From contig JAKAWG010000039.1 in NCBI GenBank assembly GCA_021817045.1, positions 1 to 43,908 on the forward strand: a stretch of DNA of 43,908 nt. Direction: 5' to 3'. Below the pieces are notes generated by a model. That model did no database searches and had not been told where the DNA came from. It worked only from the letters and a program-made list of their open reading frames with translations. Position numbers and translations under genes: made by a program. The stretch's first letter is position 1, and each line of letters starts with the position of its first letter. Below are positions 8,406-18,196 of the stretch, one piece after another. The DNA is from Acidobacteriota bacterium (GTDB lineage: Bacteria > Acidobacteriota > Terriglobia > UBA7540).

Positions 8406-11400
8406 ATCCTTCCCGAATCTTCGTCCAAAAACCGATTGCCACGTCCCTGCTGATGGTGGCGATCGTGCTTGCTGGTATCGTGGCGTACACCCAGCTCCCG
8501 GTCTCAGACCTCCCGGAAGTGGAATATCCAACCATCCGCGTGCTCACCTTTTATCCCGGTGCGAATCCCACCGTGATGTCCTCGCTGGTCACCGCGCCGC
8601 TCGAGCGTATGTTCGGCGAAGTTCCGGGGCTGAAGCAGATGACCTCGACCAGTTCTTTCGGCGCGTCGGAAATTACGCTGCAGTTCCAGCTTCAGGAGGA
8701 CATTAACGTCGCCGAACAGGAGGTGCAGGCAGCCATCAACGCCGCCAGCACCTATCTCCCGCCAGATTTGCCAAATCCGCCGGTTTACAGCAAGGTGAAT
8801 CCCGCCGATGCGCCTATTCTCACTCTGGGCCTGACTTCGCCGTCGCTTCCCCTTCCGAAGGTTGAGGATCTTGCTGACACGACCTTGGCGCAGAAAATCT
8901 CACAGGTGCTTGGCGTCGGACTGGTTTCGATGAGCGGCGGCCAGGTGCCGGCGGTGCGTATTTTGGCCAATCCCACCGCGCTTTCCAGCTACGGCTTGAG
9001 CATGGAAGATCTGCGCTCGGCCGTCGCGGCGGCGAACGTCGATCAGGCGAAGGGAACGCTCGAGGGATCGCAGCTTTCCTACACGATTAACGACAACGAC
9101 CAGTTGCTGGAGGCGGCGGCTTATCGCAGCGTGATCATTGCCTACCGGAACGGCTCGCCGGTGCGCGTCGAAGACGTTGCCCGCGTTATCAACGGCTCGC
9201 AGAATAACCGGCAGGCGGCGTGGATGGACAAGACGCCGGCGGTCATCATGAATATTCAGCGGCAGCCGGGAGCCAATATTATCGCCGTCGTGGATCGCAT
9301 CAAGGCGGAGTTGCCGCGCCTGGAAGCGGCGCTGCCGGCCGCGGTTCACGTTCACATCCTTACCGACCGCACGAACATGATCCGCGCCTCAGTTCGCGAT
9401 GTCCAATTTGAGCTGGCGCTGACCGTCGGCCTGGTGATTATGGTGATCTTCCTGTTCCTGCGGACGCTTCCCGGCACTGTCATCCCCAGTATTACGGTGC
9501 CTGTCGTCCTGGTGGGAACCTTCGGAGCGATGTACCTTCTTGGCTTCAGCCTCGACAATCTGTCGCTCATGGCGCTGGTGATTTCCACCGGGTTTGTTGT
9601 GGACGATGCGATTGTCATGATCGAGAATGTTGCGCGCCACGTCGAATTGCGCAAATCGCCGCTTCAGGCCGCGCTCGACGGCTCTAAGGAGATTGGGTTC
9701 ACAATCCTCTCCCTGACCGTGTCGCTCACAGCGGTCCTCATTCCGCTGTTATTCATGAGCGACATCGTGGGCCGGCTATTCCGCGAGTTTGCCTTGACCT
9801 TGACCGTCACCATCCTCATTTCTGCAATCGTCTCGCTCACCCTGACGCCGATGATGTGCTCGAAATTGCTTCGATACCGTCCGGAGTCGGAACAGGGGCG
9901 ATTTTACCGTTGGTCGGAGCGAGTGTTTGAATCGGTCATCAACCTTTACGGCACGACGCTGCGGTGGGTGCTGCGTCATCAGGCGGCCGTATTACTCATT
10001 GCGGCCGGTACTGTGGTTTTCACGCTTTATCTCTACGTGGTGATTCCGAAGGGATTTTTCCCGGTGGAGGATACGGGCGTTATTCAGGGAATCTCGGAGG
10101 CTCCCCAGACCGTTTCGTTTGATGCCATGGCTCGGCGTCAGCAGGCACTGGCGGACGTTATCCTTAAAGATCCAGCCGTCCAGAACGTAGCGTCTTTCAT
10201 CGGCGTAGACGGAACCAACATGACGCCGAACAGCGGCCGGATTCAAATCACTCTGAAGGCTCTCGCGCAACGCAACGCGAGCGCAATGGAGGTGATCCGC
10301 CGCCTGCGACCTGAGCTTGCCAAGGTGCCCGGTATTTCCTTTTTTATGCAGCCTGTCCAGGACCTCTCGATTGAGGATCGGGTCAGCCGAACCGAATACC
10401 AATACACCCTATCCGATCCCAATCCAGACGAACTGGACGCTTGGGCGCCGAAGCTCGCGGCCAAACTGGGCGCGCTTCCTGAACTTCGCGACGTGGCCAC
10501 AGACCAGATGAACCACGGCCTCGAAGCGGATGTGGTCATCGACCGCGACGCCGCCAGCCGTTTAGGCGTGACCCCGGCGGCTATTGATAATACGCTTTAC
10601 GACGCCTATGGTCAGCGCCAGATATCCACCATGTTCACACAGCTCAACCAGTACCATGTCGTTTTGGGAGTCGCGCCGTCGTTCGGCGACAACCCGGACG
10701 ACTTGAGCGACCTCTTTGTCAATTCGAGCTCCGGCGCCGAAGTGCCCCTCAGCGCTTTCGCTCGCATCGTTCCAACCACCACCCCGCTGGCCATCAACCA
10801 TCAAAACCAGTTCACTTCTGTTACGCTGTCGTTCAATCTGGCGAAAGGCGCTTCGCTCAGTCAGGCGGTTAGCGCTATTCAGTCGGCGCAGCAGGAGATC
10901 GGGCTCCCGCACTCCATCGACGCCAGCTTTCAGGGAACGGCCGCGGCGTTCCAGGCGGCGCTAAAGAACGAACCTCTGCTGATTCTGGCGGCGGTCATTA
11001 CCGTGTACATCGTTCTTGGGGTGCTTTACGAGAGCTATGTTCACCCGCTGACCATTCTTTCTACGCTGCCCTCGGCGGGCGTCGGAGCCTTGCTCGCATT
11101 GATGATCTTCCATACTGAGTTCAGCATCATCGCTTTAATCGGCGTCATCCTGCTGATTGGCATCGTACAGAAGAACGCCATCTTGATGATTGATTTTGCG
11201 TTACAGGGAGAGCGCGAAGAAGGGAAGCCGCCGTTTCAGGCCATCTATGATGCCGCCCTGATCCGCTTCCGGCCGATTTTAATGACCACCATGGCCGCCA
11301 TGCTCGGCGGTTTGCCGCTGGCGGTCGCGTCGGGAACTGGAGCCGAACTGCGCCGGCCGCTCGGTATCGCGATTGTCGGTGGCCTCATCTTCAGCCAGGC

Positions 11401-11521
11401 CTTGACGCTCTACACGACGCCGGTGGTCTATCTGTTCTTTGAGCGGCTGGCTCGCTACCTCCGCGGCGTTCCTGCGCAGGAATTGGATATTCCTCCCGAC
11501 ACGGTGCCGGACCGGCCGTAA
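8402..11521 (+). CDS. mdtB: RND multidrug efflux transporter (MdtB-like)
   Basis: A 1039-residue inner-membrane proton-driven pump of the hydrophobe/amphiphile RND family. The start MNPSRIFVQKPIATSLLM is typical. The proton relay in TM4 is present (STGFVVDDAIVMIENVARH, double Asp), as is the TM10 lysine (GIVQKNAILMIDFAL). Two large periplasmic loops follow TM1 and TM7 (PKGFFPVEDTGVIQG). It uses a GTG start overlapping the adaptor's stop codon. Together with the next gene it should form an MdtB/MdtC-type mixed trimer; in E. coli that pump handles bile salts and novobiocin, but substrates cannot be inferred here. Confidence 0.93.
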   Translation: MNPSRIFVQKPIATSLLMVAIVLAGIVAYTQLPVSDLPEVEYPTIRVLTFYPGANPTVMSSLVTAPLERMFGEVPGLKQMTSTSSFGASEITLQFQLQEDINVAEQEVQAAINAASTYLPPDLPNPPVYSKVNPADAPILTLGLTSPSLPLPKVEDLADTTLAQKISQVLGVGLVSMSGGQVPAVRILANPTALSSYGLSMEDLRSAVAAANVDQAKGTLEGSQLSYTINDNDQLLEAAAYRSVIIAYRNGSPVRVEDVARVINGSQNNRQAAWMDKTPAVIMNIQRQPGANIIAVVDRIKAELPRLEAALPAAVHVHILTDRTNMIRASVRDVQFELALTVGLVIMVIFLFLRTLPGTVIPSITVPVVLVGTFGAMYLLGFSLDNLSLMALVISTGFVVDDAIVMIENVARHVELRKSPLQAALDGSKEIGFTILSLTVSLTAVLIPLLFMSDIVGRLFREFALTLTVTILISAIVSLTLTPMMCSKLLRYRPESEQGRFYRWSERVFESVINLYGTTLRWVLRHQAAVLLIAAGTVVFTLYLYVVIPKGFFPVEDTGVIQGISEAPQTVSFDAMARRQQALADVILKDPAVQNVASFIGVDGTNMTPNSGRIQITLKALAQRNASAMEVIRRLRPELAKVPGISFFMQPVQDLSIEDRVSRTEYQYTLSDPNPDELDAWAPKLAAKLGALPELRDVATDQMNHGLEADVVIDRDAASRLGVTPAAIDNTLYDAYGQRQISTMFTQLNQYHVVLGVAPSFGDNPDDLSDLFVNSSSGAEVPLSAFARIVPTTTPLAINHQNQFTSVTLSFNLAKGASLSQAVSAIQSAQQEIGLPHSIDASFQGTAAAFQAALKNEPLLILAAVITVYIVLGVLYESYVHPLTILSTLPSAGVGALLALMIFHTEFSIIALIGVILLIGIVQKNAILMIDFALQGEREEGKPPFQAIYDAALIRFRPILMTTMAAMLGGLPLAVASGTGAELRRPLGIAIVGGLIFSQALTLYTTPVVYLFFERLARYLRGVPAQELDIPPDTVPDRP

Positions 11522-11534
11522 GCCGGCAGACAGA

Positions 11535-14500
11535 ATGAAAATCTCCGAAGTCTTCATCCGCCGCCCGATTGGCACGTCGCTGCTCGCGGGTGCGTTGCTG
11601 CTGGCCGGGATCCTGGGTTATCGTCTGCTGCCGGTCGCTCCCATCCCGCAAGTGGATTTTCCCACCATTTCGGTGAATGCTCAGTTGCCGGGAGCGAGTC
11701 CGGAAACGATGGCCTCCGCTGTGGCCACTCCTCTCGAACGGCAATTCGGCCGGATCGCCGGCCTTTCTCAGATGACCTCCTCCAGTTCTCTGGGAGCTAG
11801 TTCCGTCGTCCTGCAATTCGATCTCAGCCGCAACATCGACGCCGCCGCGCGCGACGTCCAGGCCGCCATTAACGCCGCGCAAAGCCAATTGCCCGCCGAC
11901 CTGCCTATGAAGCCGATGTGGAGAAAGATGAACCCGGCCGATGCACCCATCATGATTTTGTCGCTGACGTCAGACAGAATTCCGCAAAGGGATATGTACG
12001 ACGTGGCGGATTCGATCCTTGCCCAGCGAGTTTCTCAAGTGCCCGGAGTCGGCCAGGTATTCGTCGGCGGCAGTTCGCAGCCTGCGGTGCGCGTCGAAGC
12101 GAATCCGAGGGTTCTCGACGAGTATGGAATCGGCCTCGAGCAACTGCGCTCCGTCCTGACTTCCGTCAACGTTTTCCGGCCTAAAGGGGAGCTGGCGGGA
12201 AAGAGCGATGCGTGGGCAATCGCCGACAACGATCAGCTTTTTAAGGCTGCACAATACCAGCCGCTGATTGTCGGCTACCACAATGGTGCCCCCGTCCGGC
12301 TTGAGGATGTCGCCGAGGTGCTGGATTCGGTTGCGGACGTGGACACGGCAGGCACAGTGAACGGCGTGCCGGCCGTGATGATCGTCATTTTCCGCCAGCC
12401 CGGCGCGAACATCATTCAAACCGTAGATGCCGTGAAGTCCATTGTGCCTCAGCTCAAGGCAGAGATTTCGCCCGCGATTCACATGGCCGTAACGATGGAC
12501 CGAAGCCAGACCATACGCGCCTCGGTCCACGAAGTCGAAGTAACGCTGCTGATCGCAGTGATACTGGTCGTGATGGTCGTTTTCGCGTTTCTGCGGGATG
12601 CCTGGTCCACCTTTATCCCCAGCATCGCCGTCCCGCTCTCCATTATCGGCACGTTCGGCGTCATGTACCTGCTGGGGTATAGCATCGATAACCTGTCTCT
12701 CATGGCGCTCACGATCTCGACCGGATTCGTCGTGGACGACGCGATCGTCGTGATCGAAAACATTACGCGTTACATCGAGCATGGCATGGACGCGTATCAC
12801 GCGGCGCTCCGCGGAGCGAGAGAAATCGGCTTCACGGTTCTCTCGATGAGCTCTTCGCTGATCGCCGTTTTCATTCCCATCCTGCTGATGGGGGGCATCG
12901 TCGGGCGGCTCTTCCGTGAGTTTGCCGTCACGCTGAGCATCGCCGTGGTACTTTCCCTCCTGATCTCGCTCACCCTGACGCCTTCCATGTGCGCGAAGTT
13001 CCTGCACCCGCAGGCGGGACGCCCGCACGGTTTTCTCTACCGCATTCTCGAAGGCGGCTTCAACGGCATGCTGACGCTCTACCGGATTGCTCTGGAGTGG
13101 GTGCTGGATAACCAAGCCTTGGTGCTCACCATCCTGCTGATGACGGTGGCGCTGAATATCTATCTTTTCATCGTCATTCCCAAGGGCTTTTTCCCGCAGC
13201 AGGATATTGGCCGGATCATGGGCGTCGTGCAGGGGGACCAGGATATTTCGTTCGCTTCGCTCAAGAAAAAGCAGGACGCCTTCGTCAAGATCGTCATGCA
13301 CGATCCAGCCGTATCGGAGGTGGAAAGCTTCGCCGGAGGCGGCTTCGGCGGGAGCGGCCTGAATACCGGAAGGATGTTCATCGCTTTGAAGCCGCTGAGC
13401 GAACGGAAGTCGACGGCGATGCAGGTGATTGCCCGCATCCGGCGAAAGGCTGCCCAAATTCCCGGCGCAACTCTGTACATGCAGGCGGAGCAGGACATCA
13501 ACGTGGGCGGCCATTTTGCCAGCACCCAATACCAGTACACCCTCGAGGACCAGGACTTGAAGGAGTTGGACCACTGGGCCCCGCGGCTGCTGGCTAAGCT
13601 ACGAACGTTGCCCGAGCTCCGCGATTTGGCGACCGATCAGCAAAGCCACGGCCTGGAGACCGAGTTGGTCATCGACCGTGATACCGCAAGCAGGCTGGGC
13701 CTCTCGCCCAGCACGATCGACAACACGCTTTATGACGCCTTTGGCCAGCGGCAGGTTTCCATCATGTATACTCCGGTCAACCAATACCACGTGGTGATGG
13801 AGGTCGCACCCCAATACCAGCAGAATCCTGACGCTTTGAAGATGATCTTCGTTCGTTCAAATAACGGCCAGCAAGTTCCGCTCAGCGATTTCGCTCGCTT
13901 TGAGTCCGGTCAGACCACCTTGACGGTGAACCATCTCGGCCAGTTTCCTGCCGTCACCTTATCGTTCAATCTGGCATCCGGCTATTCGCTCGGCCAGGCC
14001 GTAGACGCCGTGGATGAAGCGAAGCGCGAAATCGGATTGCCGCCGTCAGTCCACGGGAGTTTCCAGGGGACGGCGGCGGCGTTTCAAACTTCGCTCAGGA
14101 ACGAACCGTGGCTTATTCTGGCGGCGCTGGCAGCAGTCTACATCGTTCTTGGAATTCTCTATGAGAGTTATATCCATCCGCTGACGATTCTTTCCACTCT
14201 GCCCTCCGCCGGAGTTGGAGCCATCCTGGCGCTGCTGGCCTTCCGCGTTGAGTTCAGCGTGATCGCCATGATCGGAATTATTCTGCTAATCGGCATTGTC
14301 AAGAAGAACGCTATCATGATGATTGATTTCGCGGTCATCGCGGAGCGGCAGGAGGGCAAGCAGCCGGTCGACGCGATCTACGAAGCGTGTCTGCTGCGTT
14401 TCCGCCCGATCATGATGACCACCATGGCTGCCATGCTCGGCGCGCTGCCGCTGGCTGTGGCTTCTGGGATGGGTTCGGAGTTTCGCCAGCCGCTGGGCAT

Positions 14501-14645
14501 TGCGATTGTGGGAGGATTGATCCTGAGCCAGGCTCTCACGCTCTTCACGACGCCCGTCGTCTATCTCTTCTTCGAGCGCCTGCGCGCGTTCTTCGGGCGC
14601 CGCGCCTCAGCGGAAGATATCATGGTGAGCCAACCTCAAAACTGA
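11535..14645 (+). CDS. mdtC: RND multidrug efflux transporter (MdtC-like)
   Basis: A 1036-residue paralogue of the preceding pump, beginning MKISEVFIRRPIGTSLLAG. The ATG at 11535 is preferred over an upstream in-frame start at 11439, because the latter would overlap mdtB by 83 bases and add residues unlike the family. The TM4 double Asp (STGFVVDDAIVVIENITRY) and TM10 Lys (GIVKKNAIMMIDFAV) are intact, so it should be active. It starts 13 bases after mdtB. The extended similarity along the pair (for example FQGTAAAFQ and LYESY-IHPLTILSTLPSAG) fits an ancient tandem duplication as in mdtBC operons. Confidence 0.93.
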   Translation: MKISEVFIRRPIGTSLLAGALLLAGILGYRLLPVAPIPQVDFPTISVNAQLPGASPETMASAVATPLERQFGRIAGLSQMTSSSSLGASSVVLQFDLSRNIDAAARDVQAAINAAQSQLPADLPMKPMWRKMNPADAPIMILSLTSDRIPQRDMYDVADSILAQRVSQVPGVGQVFVGGSSQPAVRVEANPRVLDEYGIGLEQLRSVLTSVNVFRPKGELAGKSDAWAIADNDQLFKAAQYQPLIVGYHNGAPVRLEDVAEVLDSVADVDTAGTVNGVPAVMIVIFRQPGANIIQTVDAVKSIVPQLKAEISPAIHMAVTMDRSQTIRASVHEVEVTLLIAVILVVMVVFAFLRDAWSTFIPSIAVPLSIIGTFGVMYLLGYSIDNLSLMALTISTGFVVDDAIVVIENITRYIEHGMDAYHAALRGAREIGFTVLSMSSSLIAVFIPILLMGGIVGRLFREFAVTLSIAVVLSLLISLTLTPSMCAKFLHPQAGRPHGFLYRILEGGFNGMLTLYRIALEWVLDNQALVLTILLMTVALNIYLFIVIPKGFFPQQDIGRIMGVVQGDQDISFASLKKKQDAFVKIVMHDPAVSEVESFAGGGFGGSGLNTGRMFIALKPLSERKSTAMQVIARIRRKAAQIPGATLYMQAEQDINVGGHFASTQYQYTLEDQDLKELDHWAPRLLAKLRTLPELRDLATDQQSHGLETELVIDRDTASRLGLSPSTIDNTLYDAFGQRQVSIMYTPVNQYHVVMEVAPQYQQNPDALKMIFVRSNNGQQVPLSDFARFESGQTTLTVNHLGQFPAVTLSFNLASGYSLGQAVDAVDEAKREIGLPPSVHGSFQGTAAAFQTSLRNEPWLILAALAAVYIVLGILYESYIHPLTILSTLPSAGVGAILALLAFRVEFSVIAMIGIILLIGIVKKNAIMMIDFAVIAERQEGKQPVDAIYEACLLRFRPIMMTTMAAMLGALPLAVASGMGSEFRQPLGIAIVGGLILSQALTLFTTPVVYLFFERLRAFFGRRASAEDIMVSQPQN

Positions 14646-14654
14646 TCCCGATCC

Positions 14655-16397
14655 ATGAGAAACCTGATGGTTGCAGCGATGTTCTTGACTCTTGCAAGTG
14701 CGGCGCTCTATTCGTCCGCCACAGGAAATTCCCGCGGTCCCAATCTTCGTGGGCGCTCTCAGGGCAGGTCGATGGTGATCTCGAAGGGCGGCATAGTCGC
14801 CTCAGAGCAGCCTCTGGCTTCGCAGGCGGGCGCCGAGATTCTGGCGGAAGGTGGCTCTGCTGCCGATGCTGCCATCGCGGCGAACGCCGTTGTGGGCGTG
14901 ACGGAGCCGATGATGAACGGCATGGGCGGTGACCTTTTCGTGGTGGAATGGAACTCAAAGACCGGCCAGATAAGCGGTCTGAATGCCAGCGGCTGGGCGC
15001 CCGAAAAGCTGACGCCTCAGTTTCTGCGTGAAAAGGGCTTCAGCCGAATGCCGGGCCTCGGCATTTATGCCGTGACGGTGCCGGGAGTCGTGAAAGGGTG
15101 GTGGGCGCTGCACCAGAAGTTCGGCCGCTTGCCCTGGGCGGAGCTGTTTCGGCCGGCAATCTACATCGCCGAACATGGATTCCCGGTCGCCGAGTGGGAT
15201 GCTGCTTACTGGAATGCTCTGAAGCCCAAGCTCGAGGCAAACGCGAATGCCCGGCGCGTTTATTTGCCGGGTGGAGATGCGCCGAAGGTTGGCCAGGTCT
15301 TCCGGAATCCGGAGTATGCGCGCGCGCTCAGTCTGGTGGCGAAGAACGGACCGGATGTTTTCTATAACGGCGCCATCGGCAAAGCGGTTTTGAAAACGTC
15401 CGGCGAGCTCGGCGGAGTGATGACCGCCGAAGACCTGAGAGATTATGAGCCCGAGTGGGTGCGGCCGATCTCCACCACCTATCGCGGATGGAAAGTCTAC
15501 GAGATGCCGCCGAATTCGCAAGGTATGGCCGCGCTCGAAATGCTCAACATCATGGACCGGTTTCCGCTTGACTCTTATGGCTTCGCGAGCGCCAAGGCGT
15601 TCCACATCAAGATTGAGGCGCAAAAACTTGCTTACACCGACCTGCGCCGCTACGTCGGCGATCCGAGATTTGCCAGGATTCCGGTGGCCGGCATCATCTC
15701 CAAGCAGTATGCGGCCGAGCGCGCGGCCCAAATTAACATGAGCCACGCCAACTGCCGGGCAGAGCCTGGCAATCCGGCACGATACGGATCGGACACGATG
15801 TACCTGGCGGCGGTGGACAAAAATGGGAATATCGTCTCGCTCATTCAGAGCCTCTATAGCGGCTTCGGCTCCGGCGTTGTCGTCGATGGCTACGGGTTTG
15901 CGCTGCAGAACCGCGGCGCGCTGTTTGTGCTCGACCCCAAAAGCCCGGACGTGCTCGCACCGCACAAGCGTCCATTTCACACGATTATTCCCGCGTTTAT
16001 GGAAAAGGGGGACGTGCACATCGGCTTCGGCATCATGGGCGGCCTTAACCAGGCGCAGGCGCATGCCCAGTATGTCTCGGACATCGCCGATTACGGGATG
16101 AACATTCAACAGGCGATGGAAGCTCCGCGCTTCACGAAAATGAATTTCAGCGGCTGCGATGTCGAGATCGAAGACCGTGTTCCTGTACAAGTACGGAACG
16201 AACTGACCGCGATGGGACACAAGCTTCGCGTTCTTGGTGACTTCGCCTCGGATGTGGGCGGCGGCCAAGCGGTGATGCACGATTCGGCGACGGGAGTGAA
16301 TTACGCGGCCTCCGACCCGCGCAAGGACGGGGAAGCGATTCCGGAGCCGGTTTTTAATTCCGCCGCACGCGGTCGCTCTCGGAAACGTGCGCGGTAG
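14655..16397 (+). CDS. ggt: Gamma-glutamyltransferase precursor
   Basis: The 580-residue protein transfers or hydrolyses the gamma-glutamyl group of glutathione and related peptides in the periplasm. A signal peptide is seen (MRNLMVAAMFLTLASAALYS). The large-subunit start ASEQPLASQAGAEILAEGG and the GGSAADAAIAANAVVGVTEP segment are characteristic. Self-cleavage should occur before the threonine in YGSDTMYLAAVDKNGN, which becomes the N-terminal nucleophile of the small subunit. The family's Gly-Gly oxyanion element appears as GIMGGLNQAQAHAQ. It begins 9 bases after mdtC and is probably in the same transcript. Confidence 0.92.
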   Translation: MRNLMVAAMFLTLASAALYSSATGNSRGPNLRGRSQGRSMVISKGGIVASEQPLASQAGAEILAEGGSAADAAIAANAVVGVTEPMMNGMGGDLFVVEWNSKTGQISGLNASGWAPEKLTPQFLREKGFSRMPGLGIYAVTVPGVVKGWWALHQKFGRLPWAELFRPAIYIAEHGFPVAEWDAAYWNALKPKLEANANARRVYLPGGDAPKVGQVFRNPEYARALSLVAKNGPDVFYNGAIGKAVLKTSGELGGVMTAEDLRDYEPEWVRPISTTYRGWKVYEMPPNSQGMAALEMLNIMDRFPLDSYGFASAKAFHIKIEAQKLAYTDLRRYVGDPRFARIPVAGIISKQYAAERAAQINMSHANCRAEPGNPARYGSDTMYLAAVDKNGNIVSLIQSLYSGFGSGVVVDGYGFALQNRGALFVLDPKSPDVLAPHKRPFHTIIPAFMEKGDVHIGFGIMGGLNQAQAHAQYVSDIADYGMNIQQAMEAPRFTKMNFSGCDVEIEDRVPVQVRNELTAMGHKLRVLGDFASDVGGGQAVMHDSATGVNYAASDPRKDGEAIPEPVFNSAARGRSRKRAR

Positions 16398-16536
16398 GCG
16401 CGCGGGCTCCTTTGGGCACGCCTGCAAGTTCCGCAAAGTTCTAGTGATGTGAGTTCAAAATAGCTTTGCAGTGGCGGGTGACGCATCGTCTTGCGGCGTC
16501 TGCGAACCGGCTTGGGTCTTGCTAGCCTCTCGTGAC

Positions 16537-17898
16537 CTACCGGGATGCAACTTCCTTTGCAACCGGAGCGGACCTTAAGGCGGCAAGCTCCCGAAGAGTT
16601 TTTCTCCACTTCCGCGGGTGCTTCTTGGTGATGATCGGAGCATTCGGATTGTTGTAGTAGGCGACGATATCGCTGCGCAGTGCTGGCGTGAGTCCGTGGA
16701 AATGATGCTTGTCCAGATCGTTCAGGAGCTCTGCGTAGGTTTCGTCCGCGAGAAAGTATCGGCCAGGTTCCAGCGGCTCGCCAGTATCCAAATTCTCCTC
16801 GGGCAGCACCAGGTTACCGTGCCGCAGCTTCCAGAGGTCTGATTCGTAGCGCGCCACCGTGACGTCGAATCCTTTGATAAACAGGTCCTGAACTGGAACG
16901 GTAGGGGGTCTAAAGCTGAGTGTCTGCAAGCTTCCCACCTTGGGCATCACCTCAATAACGAGGACAAGAGTCCTGGCAAGCAGGTGGACATTTGCACGTT
17001 TAGCTGTGGATTTCCAGTTCCAGGTCCATGGCCGCAGCCGGCGGGACCTGTGTTGGCTCGGCGGCCTCTCGTAATTCTGCCGTGAAAGCCGGTAGGAGAA
17101 CCTCGCAGTCACAATTTGAGGGTCAACGCGGTAAAGTTTTTTTCGCTCGTGCCGCCATAGATCCTGTCCGAGGTCAGGGATGATTTCGCTTGCGCTGACC
17201 TCATAGACCTTCAACGACACACCCTCAAACCAGAAAAGCTCGCTGGGCTTCAGCCCGTAAGTGTCCTCGAAGGCGCGATTGAGCAAGCGCTCTGGAACTG
17301 TGAAGCCGATGAAATTGTGATAGGTCCGCGGAAGGTAGCCGGCTCCGGTGACTTGCACCACATCGAAGGAAAATTCCGTCATGATGTGCGCGCGAGGGTC
17401 TTCTTCATAAGTGACACGTTTCCCGTATTTCTTGCGCAGTTTGGGGTACATTTGGGGAACCGAGAGGTTTACCGCCAACGGGTGCCCGGTGTTATCCGCA
17501 ACGTAGTGGGACAGCGCACCCAGCGCGAACGCATATTCGTCGATGTTTCTCGAATCCCTGAGGAGAGCCACCACGAAATCGCCGGTGCGAACGTAATGTG
17601 TGAGGTTGCTGAAGAAGTGGTTGCCGAACGGGTAGTATCCGAGGTCCTGGATGACGCAGCCACCGTAGGCATAAGCCCTGGCTCGCCGGAGATTAGCAGC
17701 CGTTGCATTGGGGTAGCGGCTGAGAAGGAGAGGAACTATCGAATGCTTCCACGCAGCGTCAATTAACGCCTCGTGGCTTAGAACCGAATATCCCCACAGC
17801 GGGAACGCCCGGAATAAGAGGTACAGTAGCAACGGCCCACACGTTGCAGCCTTACCAGCGAAACGGCGCGCTCTGTTCTGGGGAGAATTGCCAATCAT
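16537..17898 (-). CDS. Zinc-dependent phospholipase C family protein
   Basis: A 453-residue exported protein with the zinc-dependent phospholipase C/S1-P1 nuclease-like fold at its N-terminus. A signal segment (GPLLLYLLFRAFPLWG) is followed by YSVLSHEALIDAAWKHSI. Candidate metal ligands are the His of SHEAL, the Asp of GCVIQDLGYYPFG, and the His/Asp residues of ALGALSHYVADNTGHP. The C-terminal half (about 250-453) has no recognised motif. Similar proteins are common in Acidobacteria, but their activity has not been established to my knowledge. It is transcribed towards ggt, with 139 bases between the two stop codons, and diverges from the cytochrome locus. Confidence 0.75.
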   Translation of the reverse strand: MIGNSPQNRARRFAGKAATCGPLLLYLLFRAFPLWGYSVLSHEALIDAAWKHSIVPLLLSRYPNATAANLRRARAYAYGGCVIQDLGYYPFGNHFFSNLTHYVRTGDFVVALLRDSRNIDEYAFALGALSHYVADNTGHPLAVNLSVPQMYPKLRKKYGKRVTYEEDPRAHIMTEFSFDVVQVTGAGYLPRTYHNFIGFTVPERLLNRAFEDTYGLKPSELFWFEGVSLKVYEVSASEIIPDLGQDLWRHERKKLYRVDPQIVTARFSYRLSRQNYERPPSQHRSRRLRPWTWNWKSTAKRANVHLLARTLVLVIEVMPKVGSLQTLSFRPPTVPVQDLFIKGFDVTVARYESDLWKLRHGNLVLPEENLDTGEPLEPGRYFLADETYAELLNDLDKHHFHGLTPALRSDIVAYYNNPNAPIITKKHPRKWRKTLRELAALRSAPVAKEVASR

Positions 17899-18025
17899 GC
17901 TGATTAACGTTCACCACTTCGTCCCTCGCTTACCATTCTACCCGGGATTTCGATGCTTGCAGCGGTGATGCTGTACGCTAAAGTCAAACTCTAACGGGGA
18001 TTACATATTATAGTGACTCCCAATG

Positions 18026-18081
18026 CTGTAGCAGCGGCGTCTCGCCGCCGGAAGTTCGGCGCTCAGAGAGCGCCGCTACAG
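18026..18081. repeat. REP-like palindromic unit
   Basis: It starts CTGTAGCAGCGGCG and ends CGCCGCTACAG, with internal complementary GGCGCT/AGCGCC and CGGCG/CGCCG arms. It is of the same design as 3843-3914. Placed between two divergent genes, it may fold into a hairpin in RNA or DNA, but no function is shown. Confidence 0.55.
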
Positions 18082-18196
18082 AAACTGTCGTCGCCGTATT
18101 TTGTAATCTTCGATAGAAACCTGTGACGCGGGTCACAGCGGTTCATTCGGAAAGGGAGGACCTTAATGGTAAGGCGGATCCCATATGGGAGTCCAT

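Noticed and set aside
11970..13574. Very long minus-strand frame (534 codons) opposite mdtC
   Set aside because: It is the shadow of a highly conserved transporter in GC-rich DNA; its product is low-complexity (His/Arg/Asp rich) without domain motifs.
14955..16436. Minus-strand frame opposite ggt
   Set aside because: Complement of a well-supported gene; Arg/His-rich product without domain motifs.
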